A stretch of 64,000 bases of DNA from Stagonosporopsis chrysanthemi (Eukaryota; Ascomycota; Dothideomycetes; Pleosporales; Didymellaceae): assembly GCA_022560025.1 (NCBI GenBank), contig JAFISE010000021.1, positions 62,001 to 126,000 of the forward strand. Reading direction: 5' to 3'. This document shows, piece by piece, positions 55,993 through 64,000 of the stretch. The notes beneath the pieces are model-generated. The model did no database searches. It saw only the letters and a list, made by a program, of their open reading frames with translations, and was not told where the DNA came from. Each line of letters starts with the position of its first letter. The first letter of the stretch is position 1. The position numbers and the translations under genes are program-made.

Positions 55993-58274
55993 TGGCAGCA
56001 GCGCGCCGACACCCGCCTATGCAGATTTTTCAGGATCCCGCACCGCCCCAGGACCACCACCAGGCCGCCGCCTACGACCCCCGCTATCTCGACCACTTTG
56101 TGAGCATCGTCGACGTGTCGACCGACTCACACACTCTCCTCGCCCCGCCAGACGCCCTGCACACCGAGCCGTCGCCGCGCAAAGGCCGCCACGTCTCCAG
56201 CTCCCCTCCACGCAACGTTCTAGGTAACAAGGACGTCAACCTCCCGCCGCCCCGGGAGCAACGGTTCCGCACCGACGCACCCATGAAGAAGGCGCGACAG
56301 CCCGAGCAATCACAAACCATGGCCGCCGTGCAGTACTGGAACGGTCTGCCGTCGTCGCAGATGGACAAGGAGAACGCGTATGCTTACCCACAGCCCAATA
56401 TGTCTGCCCTGTCAGCTGCAGAGCCACCGGTAAAACACACCGCCAACAACAAACGCCCTCTCGTCGACACTGCACCTCTGCGCGACCGCAGCAAAAAGCA
56501 AAAGGTCGCCAAGGAGGTCAAGATCGAGGAAACCGAAGGACCCCTTCCTGAGCCAGATGAGATGCCCAGTGTCGAAGATGATGGCAACAAACCGTCATAC
56601 AGCTATGCGATGCTCATTGGAATGGCCATTCTTCGCGCGCAGAACCGACGTCTCACATTGGCGCAGATCTACAAGTGGATCTCAGACACATTTGCATTCT
56701 ATCGCAACTCGCAAGAGACAGGGTGGCAGAACAGCATTCGTCACAACCTCAGCCTTAGCAAGTCATTCTCTAAGCAGGAGCGTCCGAAGGATGATCCCGG
56801 AAAGGGTCATTACTGGGTCATCAACGCCGGCTTTGAAAAGCAGTACCACAAAGTCAAGCCTACACGCCGCTCTACCAACCCTGACAGTTTTGTCCCAGCA
56901 TACCCCAGCGACCTGCCTCGCCCATCTACCTCGACCTCTGCTAGTTTCCCGCCCATGAGCTCGACCAAAGGCTTTGACTCAAGCAGATTTCCAGAACCAG
57001 AAGAGAATGATTTGCCAGATTCGGATGCCACCATTCCGTGCTCAGACCCTGCTGCCCATGATGGACATGACTCGATGACCATGCCACCGCCGCGCGCTAT
57101 GCCATCCTCACCACCGCCAGCTGACATCCAATCATCACCACCGCCGCCTGTTTCACGTTCGCGCTCTGTGCGAGAGGACACCCCACCACGTGGACCTCGT
57201 TTTCCATCTAACAGCAGCCGATCCGGCGGACGTAGGCGTAAGTTGAACGGTCTCGGTGACAGCGGTTATTACTCCTCCATTGAGTCATCCGCGATCAAGG
57301 GCAACCCGCTTGGACCACTCCTCACTTCTGAGGCTGACCTCGATCGACCGAACATCAAGAGGGGACGTGCTGAAGAGGAGATTGCGCGTATACGCGGCTC
57401 GTCATACGACTCACCGTCCAAACCCAGGCCCTACATGAAGCAGCCGGGTGCTGCCCAACCCATCTCGTCGCCATTCCGTCCGAGTGAGAAGCTTGGGAAC
57501 CCTCTCACCCCTGCCATTGTCTTCAAGCGCCCTGCCCTGCCTCCTGCTTCTGCATCGCCAAACACCAACCTGCGCAACCACAGGAACAAGATGCGCGAAC
57601 TTGTTGGTGGCTCGCCAGATAAGAGCTTGGCCATGTGGGTCGACACATCATTTCTGGATGCCAAAGTTTGGAGCCCAGCTGTATCAATACCTAATGAAGA
57701 CCATGTCAACCTTGTTGGCGAAGGCTTTGACAGCACATTTGATATTTTTGGTGACTTTGGTTATAACGAAAGCCCTCTCAAGCGCAGCGTCGGCAAGCCG
57801 CGCCCTCGCATGGAACGTGCTGTCACAACCAGCGGCGTCCTCGCTGACATCACCGGTTCCAAGGGCAACATGACAAACTCGCCGACGCCCAACTGGAAGA
57901 TGGCGTCCTCATTCCTCAACATTCCTAACCTTTCGCCCATCAAGGGCATGTCGCCGCTCAAAGCCCCCCAGCTAAGGCCCCCAACGTCCACCCCGTTGGC
58001 AGGGCTTGGTCTATCCCTCCCAGGCCCCAAGAAGGACAACGGCTTGCCGGGTCTCACTCCCCCACAGTCCTTCAGCGCCCTTTCCACACAGCAACAGAAC
58101 AAGGACGATGATGACATCTTCCACCTTTTGCACAGCGATGAGTCCGAGCCTGGTATCGATCTGCTTCAAGGGTTTGAGAAAATTGGTGCGCGGCCGTCTG
58201 CGGTCGCGCCTAATGGCTCGCCTAAGAAGCTGTCGAGGCCTGGCCTCGCTCGTAGCCACACTGTTCGATTTTAA
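55992..58274 (+). CDS. Forkhead transcription factor, HCM1/Sep1 type
   Basis: Single exon, 760 residues. The forkhead DNA-binding domain is at about residues 196-290: KPSYSYAMLIGMAILRA, RRLTLAQIYKWIS, recognition helix WQNSIRHNLSLSKSF, and wing KDDPGKGHYWVI. The RLTLAQIYKWI plus QERPKDDPGKG pattern resembles yeast Hcm1 and fission-yeast Sep1, regulators of S-phase and septation gene expression. No FHA domain is present, which argues against Fkh1/Fkh2. The N-terminal MQIFQDPAPP fits other filamentous-fungal homologues. The C-terminal 450 residues are Ser/Pro-rich with SP/TP sites and recurring GNPLTP/NLSPIKGMSPLK-like motifs that could be CDK targets. Single best start is 55992; a second Met lies ten codons downstream. 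Upstream start codons suggest translational control. Confidence 0.9.
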   Translation: MAAARRHPPMQIFQDPAPPQDHHQAAAYDPRYLDHFVSIVDVSTDSHTLLAPPDALHTEPSPRKGRHVSSSPPRNVLGNKDVNLPPPREQRFRTDAPMKKARQPEQSQTMAAVQYWNGLPSSQMDKENAYAYPQPNMSALSAAEPPVKHTANNKRPLVDTAPLRDRSKKQKVAKEVKIEETEGPLPEPDEMPSVEDDGNKPSYSYAMLIGMAILRAQNRRLTLAQIYKWISDTFAFYRNSQETGWQNSIRHNLSLSKSFSKQERPKDDPGKGHYWVINAGFEKQYHKVKPTRRSTNPDSFVPAYPSDLPRPSTSTSASFPPMSSTKGFDSSRFPEPEENDLPDSDATIPCSDPAAHDGHDSMTMPPPRAMPSSPPPADIQSSPPPPVSRSRSVREDTPPRGPRFPSNSSRSGGRRRKLNGLGDSGYYSSIESSAIKGNPLGPLLTSEADLDRPNIKRGRAEEEIARIRGSSYDSPSKPRPYMKQPGAAQPISSPFRPSEKLGNPLTPAIVFKRPALPPASASPNTNLRNHRNKMRELVGGSPDKSLAMWVDTSFLDAKVWSPAVSIPNEDHVNLVGEGFDSTFDIFGDFGYNESPLKRSVGKPRPRMERAVTTSGVLADITGSKGNMTNSPTPNWKMASSFLNIPNLSPIKGMSPLKAPQLRPPTSTPLAGLGLSLPGPKKDNGLPGLTPPQSFSALSTQQQNKDDDDIFHLLHSDESEPGIDLLQGFEKIGARPSAVAPNGSPKKLSRPGLARSHTVRF

Positions 58275-60041
58275 GCTTGTGTCGCTGACGAGTGGTCAGC
58301 AATCCTTTGATGTTGGATTGGTCGAGGCTTGAGAGATCTCACGAAGTTGTAGCCCCTCTCGGAGGCTGGCTCCTGGTGATGACTCAATACAGCCAGGCTG
58401 ACCCTACTATTGAAGGTTGGCCATGCCCCTCAGAGTGTCGTAAAGCTTGCATGATACCCCCTTCCACATTCACCGTCCATCACGGCGCTTACCTCTTTCA
58501 TCCCATATTACCTGCCCGTCCGCTCCACTATCTTCTCTTCTTCGAGCGGCACTTGGTCACCCCTTTTGGATTAATCTTTTGGATAATCCTCTTACGATGT
58601 CACGACCAATGATACCCACGATAGCAATGGCTGGCCCCTTCTATGTATAACGCTTTAATCCAGTATTCTTTAATATTGGCAAGGCGTTCAGATTAAACGG
58701 GGCTGTGTGGGCGTACATACAAATCCTGGATTTTTTTCGTGTCGCGCAGACACTGGCGTTCTGGTTCGATTTACGTGCATTAGCACGGTAATCTTGTGTA
58801 CCCCTTCAGAATATTTTGTTTCACACAACGATTGCGCGGTACGAGGCGTCAAGGGTCATTTCTAGATGGCTGGATGCAAGTCGGATGCAAAGCCCGGAGT
58901 GGCTACATAGCCGTTCTTTCTGTTTAGCGAATTGCAAACTTTTAATCACCCCTCATTCTCGTCGCCCCCTTATTATTCTGCGTCACACCAGGCTTTCAAG
59001 ATATGTCCATCAAGGAGCTATATGGATCTGCAAATCCCTCCCATTGAATGGCTCCATCGGAATGGCTCAGATCGTGCTGAAGCCGGACCTCCTCATACGC
59101 TCGCCACACCCACTCTTTCGCCTGCGATCGTTGTTCTCGATCAATGCATTCCAACTCTCAACCCTCAGCTACAGTTCGGCTGCTAGGCAGTCATCCCTGG
59201 GATCCGAAAGGCGCATTTGCGTCCTATCGTCTGATCACATACCGGAGTGGTTAGAGACTCCACACATACGCACTGATACACTGGGAGTATGAGCGGAACG
59301 AACTGGAATTTTCAATATCCATCGGGCTTGGGATAAAGCATAGCAGCAGGCCGTAGGAAAATTTGTCGCCTAATGTCACATACGCGATGCCCAGTAGGTT
59401 TAAGGAAATCAGGGTCTTGATGGCGGGATCTGGAGATAGGTCTGATGAAGGAGGGTGATAGAGACATTCAATTTTGCACAGAAGGCGTCACTCTGAGTGT
59501 TGTTGTAACGAAGTCTCAATGAACTGGACAGTAAACCTAAGGTGGTACAAAATGTGATCACTTAATTGGGCGAGGTCGCTCCAAGATCAATCTTGGGTCA
59601 ATGATTAAATTGGAGAGCAGAAGTCCGTCCGCATGTTGAACCAAGACTGGCTGTGTTCTGAATGGTAGGACTGCACACCAAGCGACACCCAAAAGTATCG
59701 CAAACTTTGTTTGACTTGATAGTGGTACAACCATTTTCTCAGTAGGACGTCGTCGCTCTGGTCTTACACTAAAGCGGCTCGGAGCGAAGTCCGGGAATGC
59801 AAGAATTGCCCGAGACGTCATCGACCAGAACTATATGGTGCCTCCTGCGCTCCCCCAGCCTGAAGAAGGAACCCGAGATCGACGATATGACGCCGTCAAA
59901 TAGCCTACATCTGCGGTTTGCATGGCGTGGAGATTGCCATGCAGGTACCACGACTTAAAAGAAGACGGCCTGCAAGCAAGAACCCGAGCATCGGACGGAA
60001 ATTTCCCAAGGACTTGACAAAGAGAGATCAAATTCGCAATC
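58275..60041. other. Intergenic region (1.8 kb)
   Basis: ORFs at 58816-59292 (+) and 59558-59821 (-) have no recognisable features. No tRNA, repeat array or transposon ends noticed. Confidence 0.55.
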
Positions 60042-61229
60042 ATGCGTGTCTCAAGGTCGCTTCAAATTGCAGCTTCTCTGCTTTTTGCAAGTGCGCAAAA
60101 TAGCACCTCACCACCAGCCAATGTATCCATGCCCATGAACCCCACCAATGGCGCCGAACTCGTTCCATCAGGCCAAAACTACTCTGGAAATATTGAGCCC
60201 ATCCCGTGGTCAACACGTCCTGAAGTGTATGACCACACTGGAAACGCCGTGCGTCATGGCCGAGCGCGCCTCAATATGATCAGGATGCATTATTACACTG
60301 CTGGCACTGGACCGCCATTGCTACTTGTACATGGCACGCCTAAGACAAACTACTACTGGCACAAATTAGTGCCGCTGTTGAGCCAGCATTTTACCATTGT
60401 GGCGCCGGATCTCAGAGGCTTCGGATATACAGACAAACCTGGAGCGAACATGGGCTATGATAGCCAGACCAACGCGAAGGATCTTGCAGACCTAATGACT
60501 ATGCTTGGATACAACACCTTCTATGTCCACGGCGAAGACCGTAAGTCAACTTAGTAGACACCGCAGATTCCATACTCACGACCTCCTCAGGGGGCGCAGA
60601 ATTCGCCTACGTCCTCGCAGCCTCCTACCGTGAGCGCGTGCTCGCACTTTCCTTCGGTGAGATGCTCCTTTCGGGTTACGGCCTTGACAACGCCTCCCAG
60701 TTCACCGAATCAAATGTGATGCTGCAGTACGAACAGCGCGGCGTCTGGACATGGCATATCCCGTTCTTCTACCAGATCGACATCGCAACCATGCTGATCA
60801 CAGGCCACGAAGAAGAGTTCTGGACCTTCTTCATGGAAACTGAGTGCTATAACCCTATTGCGCTCAGTCGGCAGGCGATCGCGGAGTGGACGGGGCTGGC
60901 GAAGGGTCCGGGTGGGTTGAGGGGCATATTGGAGACGTATCGTGCGGGGCTCGTGAATGGTCAGTTGATGCTGCGCAGCAGAGTTGAGAGCAGGGGATGA
61001 TTAACGCTGGACAGGCCAAATTAACCATGAACTCGTGCAAAACAAGTTACAGATGCCGGTCATGACGATCGGTTCTCCAGAATTCTTCGGATATCTTGTC
61101 AAGCCAGAGATGGAGATGGCTGCTGAGAATGTTACGCAAAGCTACATCTTCGAAGAGTGCGGGCACAGTCTTGCGCTGGAAGCTGAGGTGAGGCTTGCTG
61201 ATGCGTTGCTGGGATTTTTTGGTCAATGA
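60042..61229 (+). CDS. Secreted alpha/beta hydrolase with an Asp nucleophile elbow (epoxide hydrolase/dehalogenase-like)
   Basis: Exons 60042-60540, 60591-60959 and 61015-61229 give 360 residues. The N-terminus (MRVSRSLQIAASLLFASAQ) is a likely signal peptide. The oxyanion-hole motif is LLVHGTPKTNYYW, followed by TIVAPDLRGFGYTDKP as in epoxide hydrolases and haloacid-type dehalogenases. The nucleophile elbow is VHGEDRGAEFA, with Asp rather than Ser at the nucleophile position, matching the G-x-D-x-G elbow of that group. The catalytic His is in FEECGHSLALE. The first intron interrupts the Arg codon directly after the nucleophile Asp. An epoxide or halogenated substrate is inferred. It lies 381 bases upstream of a same-strand dehydrogenase. 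Confidence 0.85.
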
Positions 61230-61610
61230 AGAAAAGCTGGGGCTTGCGAGGTCTCAGTAAAGTTTGGGTCTGTGCTAGAAATGTAACCTTACGTACTGCT
61301 AAGTGCGGTTTTGCACTCTGTCTTGCACTTTGCCACTTGCACTTTCCGTCGAACCAATCATCTTTCAGCGGTCTCGAGCATCCTAATTCGTGCATAAGTC
61401 TGGTACCACACCTTAATAATCATCCCCATCTCTGCCTCGTGTCTGCACTACGTCAGTGTGAAGCGCTTGCTTTTACTACAATAGTCTGCTCTCGGACGGA
61501 ACTCGACGGAGACGACAGGACACGGAATTTCAGGTGTATAAAACCCATCACACCCTCTCGATATTGATCAACCCACTTCGCAGCCCATTCCTGTACGACA
61601 CTCTCTCACC
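61230..61610. other. Intergenic region with the dehydrogenase promoter
   Basis: Contains the TATA box at 61537-61543 and a pyrimidine-rich leader; no gene. Confidence 0.65.
61537..61543 (+). promoter_or_regulatory. TATA box of the dehydrogenase gene
   Basis: TATAAAA starting 74 bases upstream of the ATG, followed by a C/T-rich leader ending in CACC before the ATG. Confidence 0.7.
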
Positions 61611-62824
61611 ATGGCCTACCCCTCAACCTACTCAGCCTGGCACCGTAGCGGTCTCAAAGGTTCTAAGGAAAATCCTTTGACCATCATCCGCTCTGATAAT
61701 GAGGAACTTCCCTCGACTCTCGGCCCCAACGATGTCGTCATCAAGATCCACGCCGTCTCTCTTAACTACCGCGAGCTTGCTATGCTGGACGGAACCTACC
61801 CCCCGAAACTCCAGGATGAAGGCATTCCCTGCTCCGACGCCGCGGCCGAGGTGCTCGCGACTGGATCCGCGGTTTCGAGGTTTTCCATTGGAGATCGTGT
61901 TTGCCCGAACACCAGCATTGGAAAGACATTTGAGGGCGGGAGTGATGGACTCAGTGTTGGTGTGGGGACAAATGCAGATGGTGTGCTGAGAGAGTACGCG
62001 GTGTTCAATGAGGAGCATTTGGTGAAGATGCCAAAGCACATGTCTTGGGAAGAGGTGAGTCGTGTCGGAAGCTCTAATCTTGAGAGCTCACTGACGCTTC
62101 GCAGGCTTCCACGCTCCCCTGCGCAGGTGTTACTGCGTGGAACTCGCTCGATGGACTTAAGAACGTCCCGAAAGGCGCATACGCCCTGCTTCAAGGTAAT
62201 CTCCACCAGCCAGTGAGCGCAGGGTCTTTTCTCACACTCTGCAGGTACCGGCGGCGTTAGCATGTTCTCGCTTATCCTGTGCTTGTCTGCTGGCATCCGG
62301 CCAATTGTCACCTCCTCTTCGGACGAGAAAATCGCCGCGATCAAGAAGCTCAGCCCTGAGATCGAAGGTCTGAACTATAAGACTGTGTCTGACCAAGGTG
62401 CTGAAATCAAGCGCCTCACAAATGGACGAGGTGTCCACTTTGTTGTCAACAACACTGGGCCTGCGTCTCTGATGGATGACATCAGCTTCTTGTGCGAAAG
62501 TGGTGGAACGGTATCGCTGGTCGGCTTTTTGGCAGGCTTCGAGGCTGGTTGGGCGCCAGGCCAGATCATGTCGTTGATGAGCAAATCGGCCAAGGTGAAG
62601 TAAGTGATCAGGACCTCGCCATCTTGGGTGTTACTAATGTTTTCAGGGGTATCGCCATGGGAACCCGCAACGACTTCGAGGAGATGAACCGTTATCTGGA
62701 GGAGAAGAACGTACATTTCGACTCGCTGTTGAATGATGAGCCATTTGCTTTTGCAAATGCGAAGGATGCGTATAATCACCTGAAGTCTGGGAAGTTTCAC
62801 GGAAAGGTAATCATCAAGGTGTAA
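61611..62824 (+). CDS. Medium-chain dehydrogenase/quinone-oxidoreductase-type alcohol dehydrogenase
   Basis: Exons 61611-62054, 62105-62195, 62245-62599 and 62647-62824 give 355 residues. The GroES-like N-terminal domain has DVVIKIHAVSLNYRELAML, PCSDAAAEVLATG and VCPNTS. The nucleotide-binding domain starts with ALLQGTGGVSMFSL, a TGGV variant of the glycine-rich loop, then PIVTSSSDEKIA and GRGVHFVVNNTGPASL. The position-wise zinc ligands of classical alcohol dehydrogenases are mostly missing, so it is probably an NADPH-dependent zinc-independent oxidoreductase of the kind common in fungal secondary metabolism. VVNNTG where relatives often have DNVGG is a small peculiarity. All three introns are 49-50 nt, and each junction restores frame. 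Confidence 0.87.
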
Positions 62825-63047
62825 AAGATAGAATCTGTATTGAAGGATCCTCCGCTGGCCCCGATCAAGTTTTACATTGAAACCAAACATTATAACCGAA
62901 GAAACCGCGATCCACATTGTCATGTTTAAGACCATCTTAAATTTACGTATGGTTCTCTATCAGCTGCACACTCAGCAACTCAGCGGTACGTAAAGGTAAT
63001 GCGCCCCAACTGCCACCCGTTTCCGTCACGATACCACTGGCTTTATT

Positions 63048-64000
63048 TCATTGGTCGCGGACACAACCAGGTTTGTAGTCAAGCGCCCGGTCCTTGCGAA
63101 CAACTTCTTCCGTGGGCACGTATGGTTCGGCTATACGCCATTCCCAGGCAGATGGCGAGCGACAGTCACCCAGTTGGACATACCTCAACACCGTGATCAG
63201 ATAGCCCTTCCTATTTCCTCGCCATGTTATGTCGATGGTGTAGTCCGTCAAACAAACGGGGCAGGATCCAAGCCCTTGACTGCAAACCGAGAACTGATCC
63301 AAAGAGGCTTCGGGCTTAGCCAACTCGGGAACGCGTGCTGGTCCGTATATTCCGAAGCCTTTAGCCATAGTGATATGCGCACATACTATTCCTCCCAGCC
63401 GGTCGATGCGATGTCTGAGTGATACTGCATCACCTCTAGAATGTGAGAATGATGGGGTACCTAGTAACAAGAGCTGATTTTCGAAGGTCCGTACGCATTG
63501 TGAGCTGGTCTTTCTGACTCCGTCCATGCAGTGAAACGAATTCTCTTGCTTTTCGAGGCTACTTGGATGCGGTCCATATCTGGGGCCATAGAGATGTCGG
63601 TTCATAAGCAAGCGTGCATGATAGTATCTGAGGTTGGGACCGACGGTATGGAACAAAACAGGGTGCGGTGAAATTTGGCATGGAAGACGGCGTATCGATC
63701 TATTCCAATTTCGGTGCCAGCGGTGTAGCTTTACACAACGGTGACAAAAGTGATGTGTAGTTAGATCTCTTTCTAGCAGCAGTAATAGCTCTTCTCTTGC
63801 TACTAAGTCCTGGAGCAAGCGTTCGGGGAAGCATACGTTGTAGAGTGTTCGACAGGTCAAAGCAAGCGACAATCTGGAGGTCGTGTCCAGCTGTGAAGAA
63901 GTGATCAAGGTGACCTCCACGGGAAAGGCGAACGCGCCCAATTTTGGCAGAGTTGGTAGGAGAAATCTCACGCGTTGTGATATCCACCGGCGGGCACTTG
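63048..64000 (-). CDS. F-box-like fungal protein, 5'-partial at the window edge
   Basis: The frame is open from the right edge to the stop at 63048. An ATG-less start at 63971 (GTG) and continuation to the edge mean that the 5' end lies beyond the window. The N-terminal segment LGAFAFPVEVTLITSSQLD followed by RLSLALTCRTLYNVCFP fits the F-box-like fold, which recruits substrates to SCF ubiquitin ligases. Further on are Cys/His pairs (FCHRCVKLH) and a CPVCLTDYTIDITWRG segment that I have seen in uncharacterised Dothideomycete F-box-like proteins. Function is inferred. A second frame starting VDITTREISPT overlaps the start of this one; splicing at GTGAGA near 63971 could alter the N-terminus. 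Confidence 0.6.
   Translation of the reverse strand, partial: SARRWISQRVRFLLPTLPKLGAFAFPVEVTLITSSQLDTTSRLSLALTCRTLYNVCFPERLLQDLVAREELLLLLERDLTTHHFCHRCVKLHRWHRNWNRSIRRLPCQISPHPVLFHTVGPNLRYYHARLLMNRHLYGPRYGPHPSSLEKQENSFHCMDGVRKTSSQCVRTFENQLLLLGTPSFSHSRGDAVSLRHRIDRLGGIVCAHITMAKGFGIYGPARVPELAKPEASLDQFSVCSQGLGSCPVCLTDYTIDITWRGNRKGYLITVLRYVQLGDCRSPSAWEWRIAEPYVPTEEVVRKDRALDYKPGCVRDQ

Noticed and set aside
58752..58800. A GGTTCGATTT sequence resembling a tRNA B-box
   Set aside because: No acceptor, anticodon or D-arm pairing around it.
1..64000. CRISPR arrays, bacterial operons, Shine-Dalgarno sites
   Set aside because: No direct-repeat/spacer structure; introns and gene content are eukaryotic.

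Overview
The window reads as nuclear DNA of a filamentous ascomycete (Pezizomycotina; Dothideomycetes is my guess, not shown). Evidence: short 47-122 nt GT-AG introns, about two dozen protein genes on both strands with no operons, and fungal families such as SAC3, MSS116, SEC72, FAF1, HIS6, a YCF1-type ABCC transporter, a Pth11/rhodopsin-like membrane protein, CE15 glucuronoyl methylesterase and a DUF2841 protein. Exons were joined by eye using splice consensus and frame continuity. All splice junctions are therefore predictions, although every multi-exon model given as a CDS closes in frame.

Layout. 0-8.4 kb: 3' end of an unknown gene (+), the mRNA export scaffold SAC3 (-), and a DUF2841 regulator-like gene (-). 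8.4-12.1 kb: a long gene-poor stretch with one doubtful small ORF. 12.1-17.2 kb: an eight-exon ABCC transporter (-). 17.2-20.3 kb: a gene-poor, AT-richer stretch holding an interrupted tRNA-Ala(AGC) gene and a possible decayed membrane-protein gene. 20.3-29 kb: SEC72 (-), a FLX1/SLC25A32-type mitochondrial carrier (+), copper amine oxidase (+), and the divergent FAF1 (-)/HIS6 (+) pair. 29.3-36 kb: the SNF2/STH1-type remodelling ATPase (-) and a secreted CE15 esterase (-). 36.9-46 kb: a methyltransferase-GFA fusion (+), a coiled-coil protein (+), a rhodopsin-like 7TM protein (-) and a kinase-like protein (+). 46.9-53.3 kb: an amidase (-) divergent from the MSS116-type helicase (+), then a secreted Thr/Ser-rich protein (+). 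56-64 kb: an HCM1-type forkhead factor (+), a secreted alpha/beta hydrolase (+), a medium-chain dehydrogenase (+) and a 5'-partial F-box-like gene (-).

Most genes are housekeeping and show no shared pathway. The hydrolase/dehydrogenase pair at 60-62.8 kb is the only tandem that could form a small metabolic unit.

The most unusual signal is the tRNA-Ala(AGC) gene at 18289-18409 (-). Its D-arm and A-box are split by a 49-nt insert with the hallmarks of a spliceosomal intron (GTAAGT, CTAAC, AG), where nuclear tRNA introns are normally found only next to the anticodon. Removing it restores a 72-nt cloverleaf with the G3:U70 alanine identity pair. Other points worth checking are the methyltransferase-GFA fusion, a HIS6 intron whose acceptor TAG is also the stop codon of the retained-intron frame, a start-stop element overlapping the forkhead start codon, and a hairpin-bearing long intron next to microexons in the ABCC gene.
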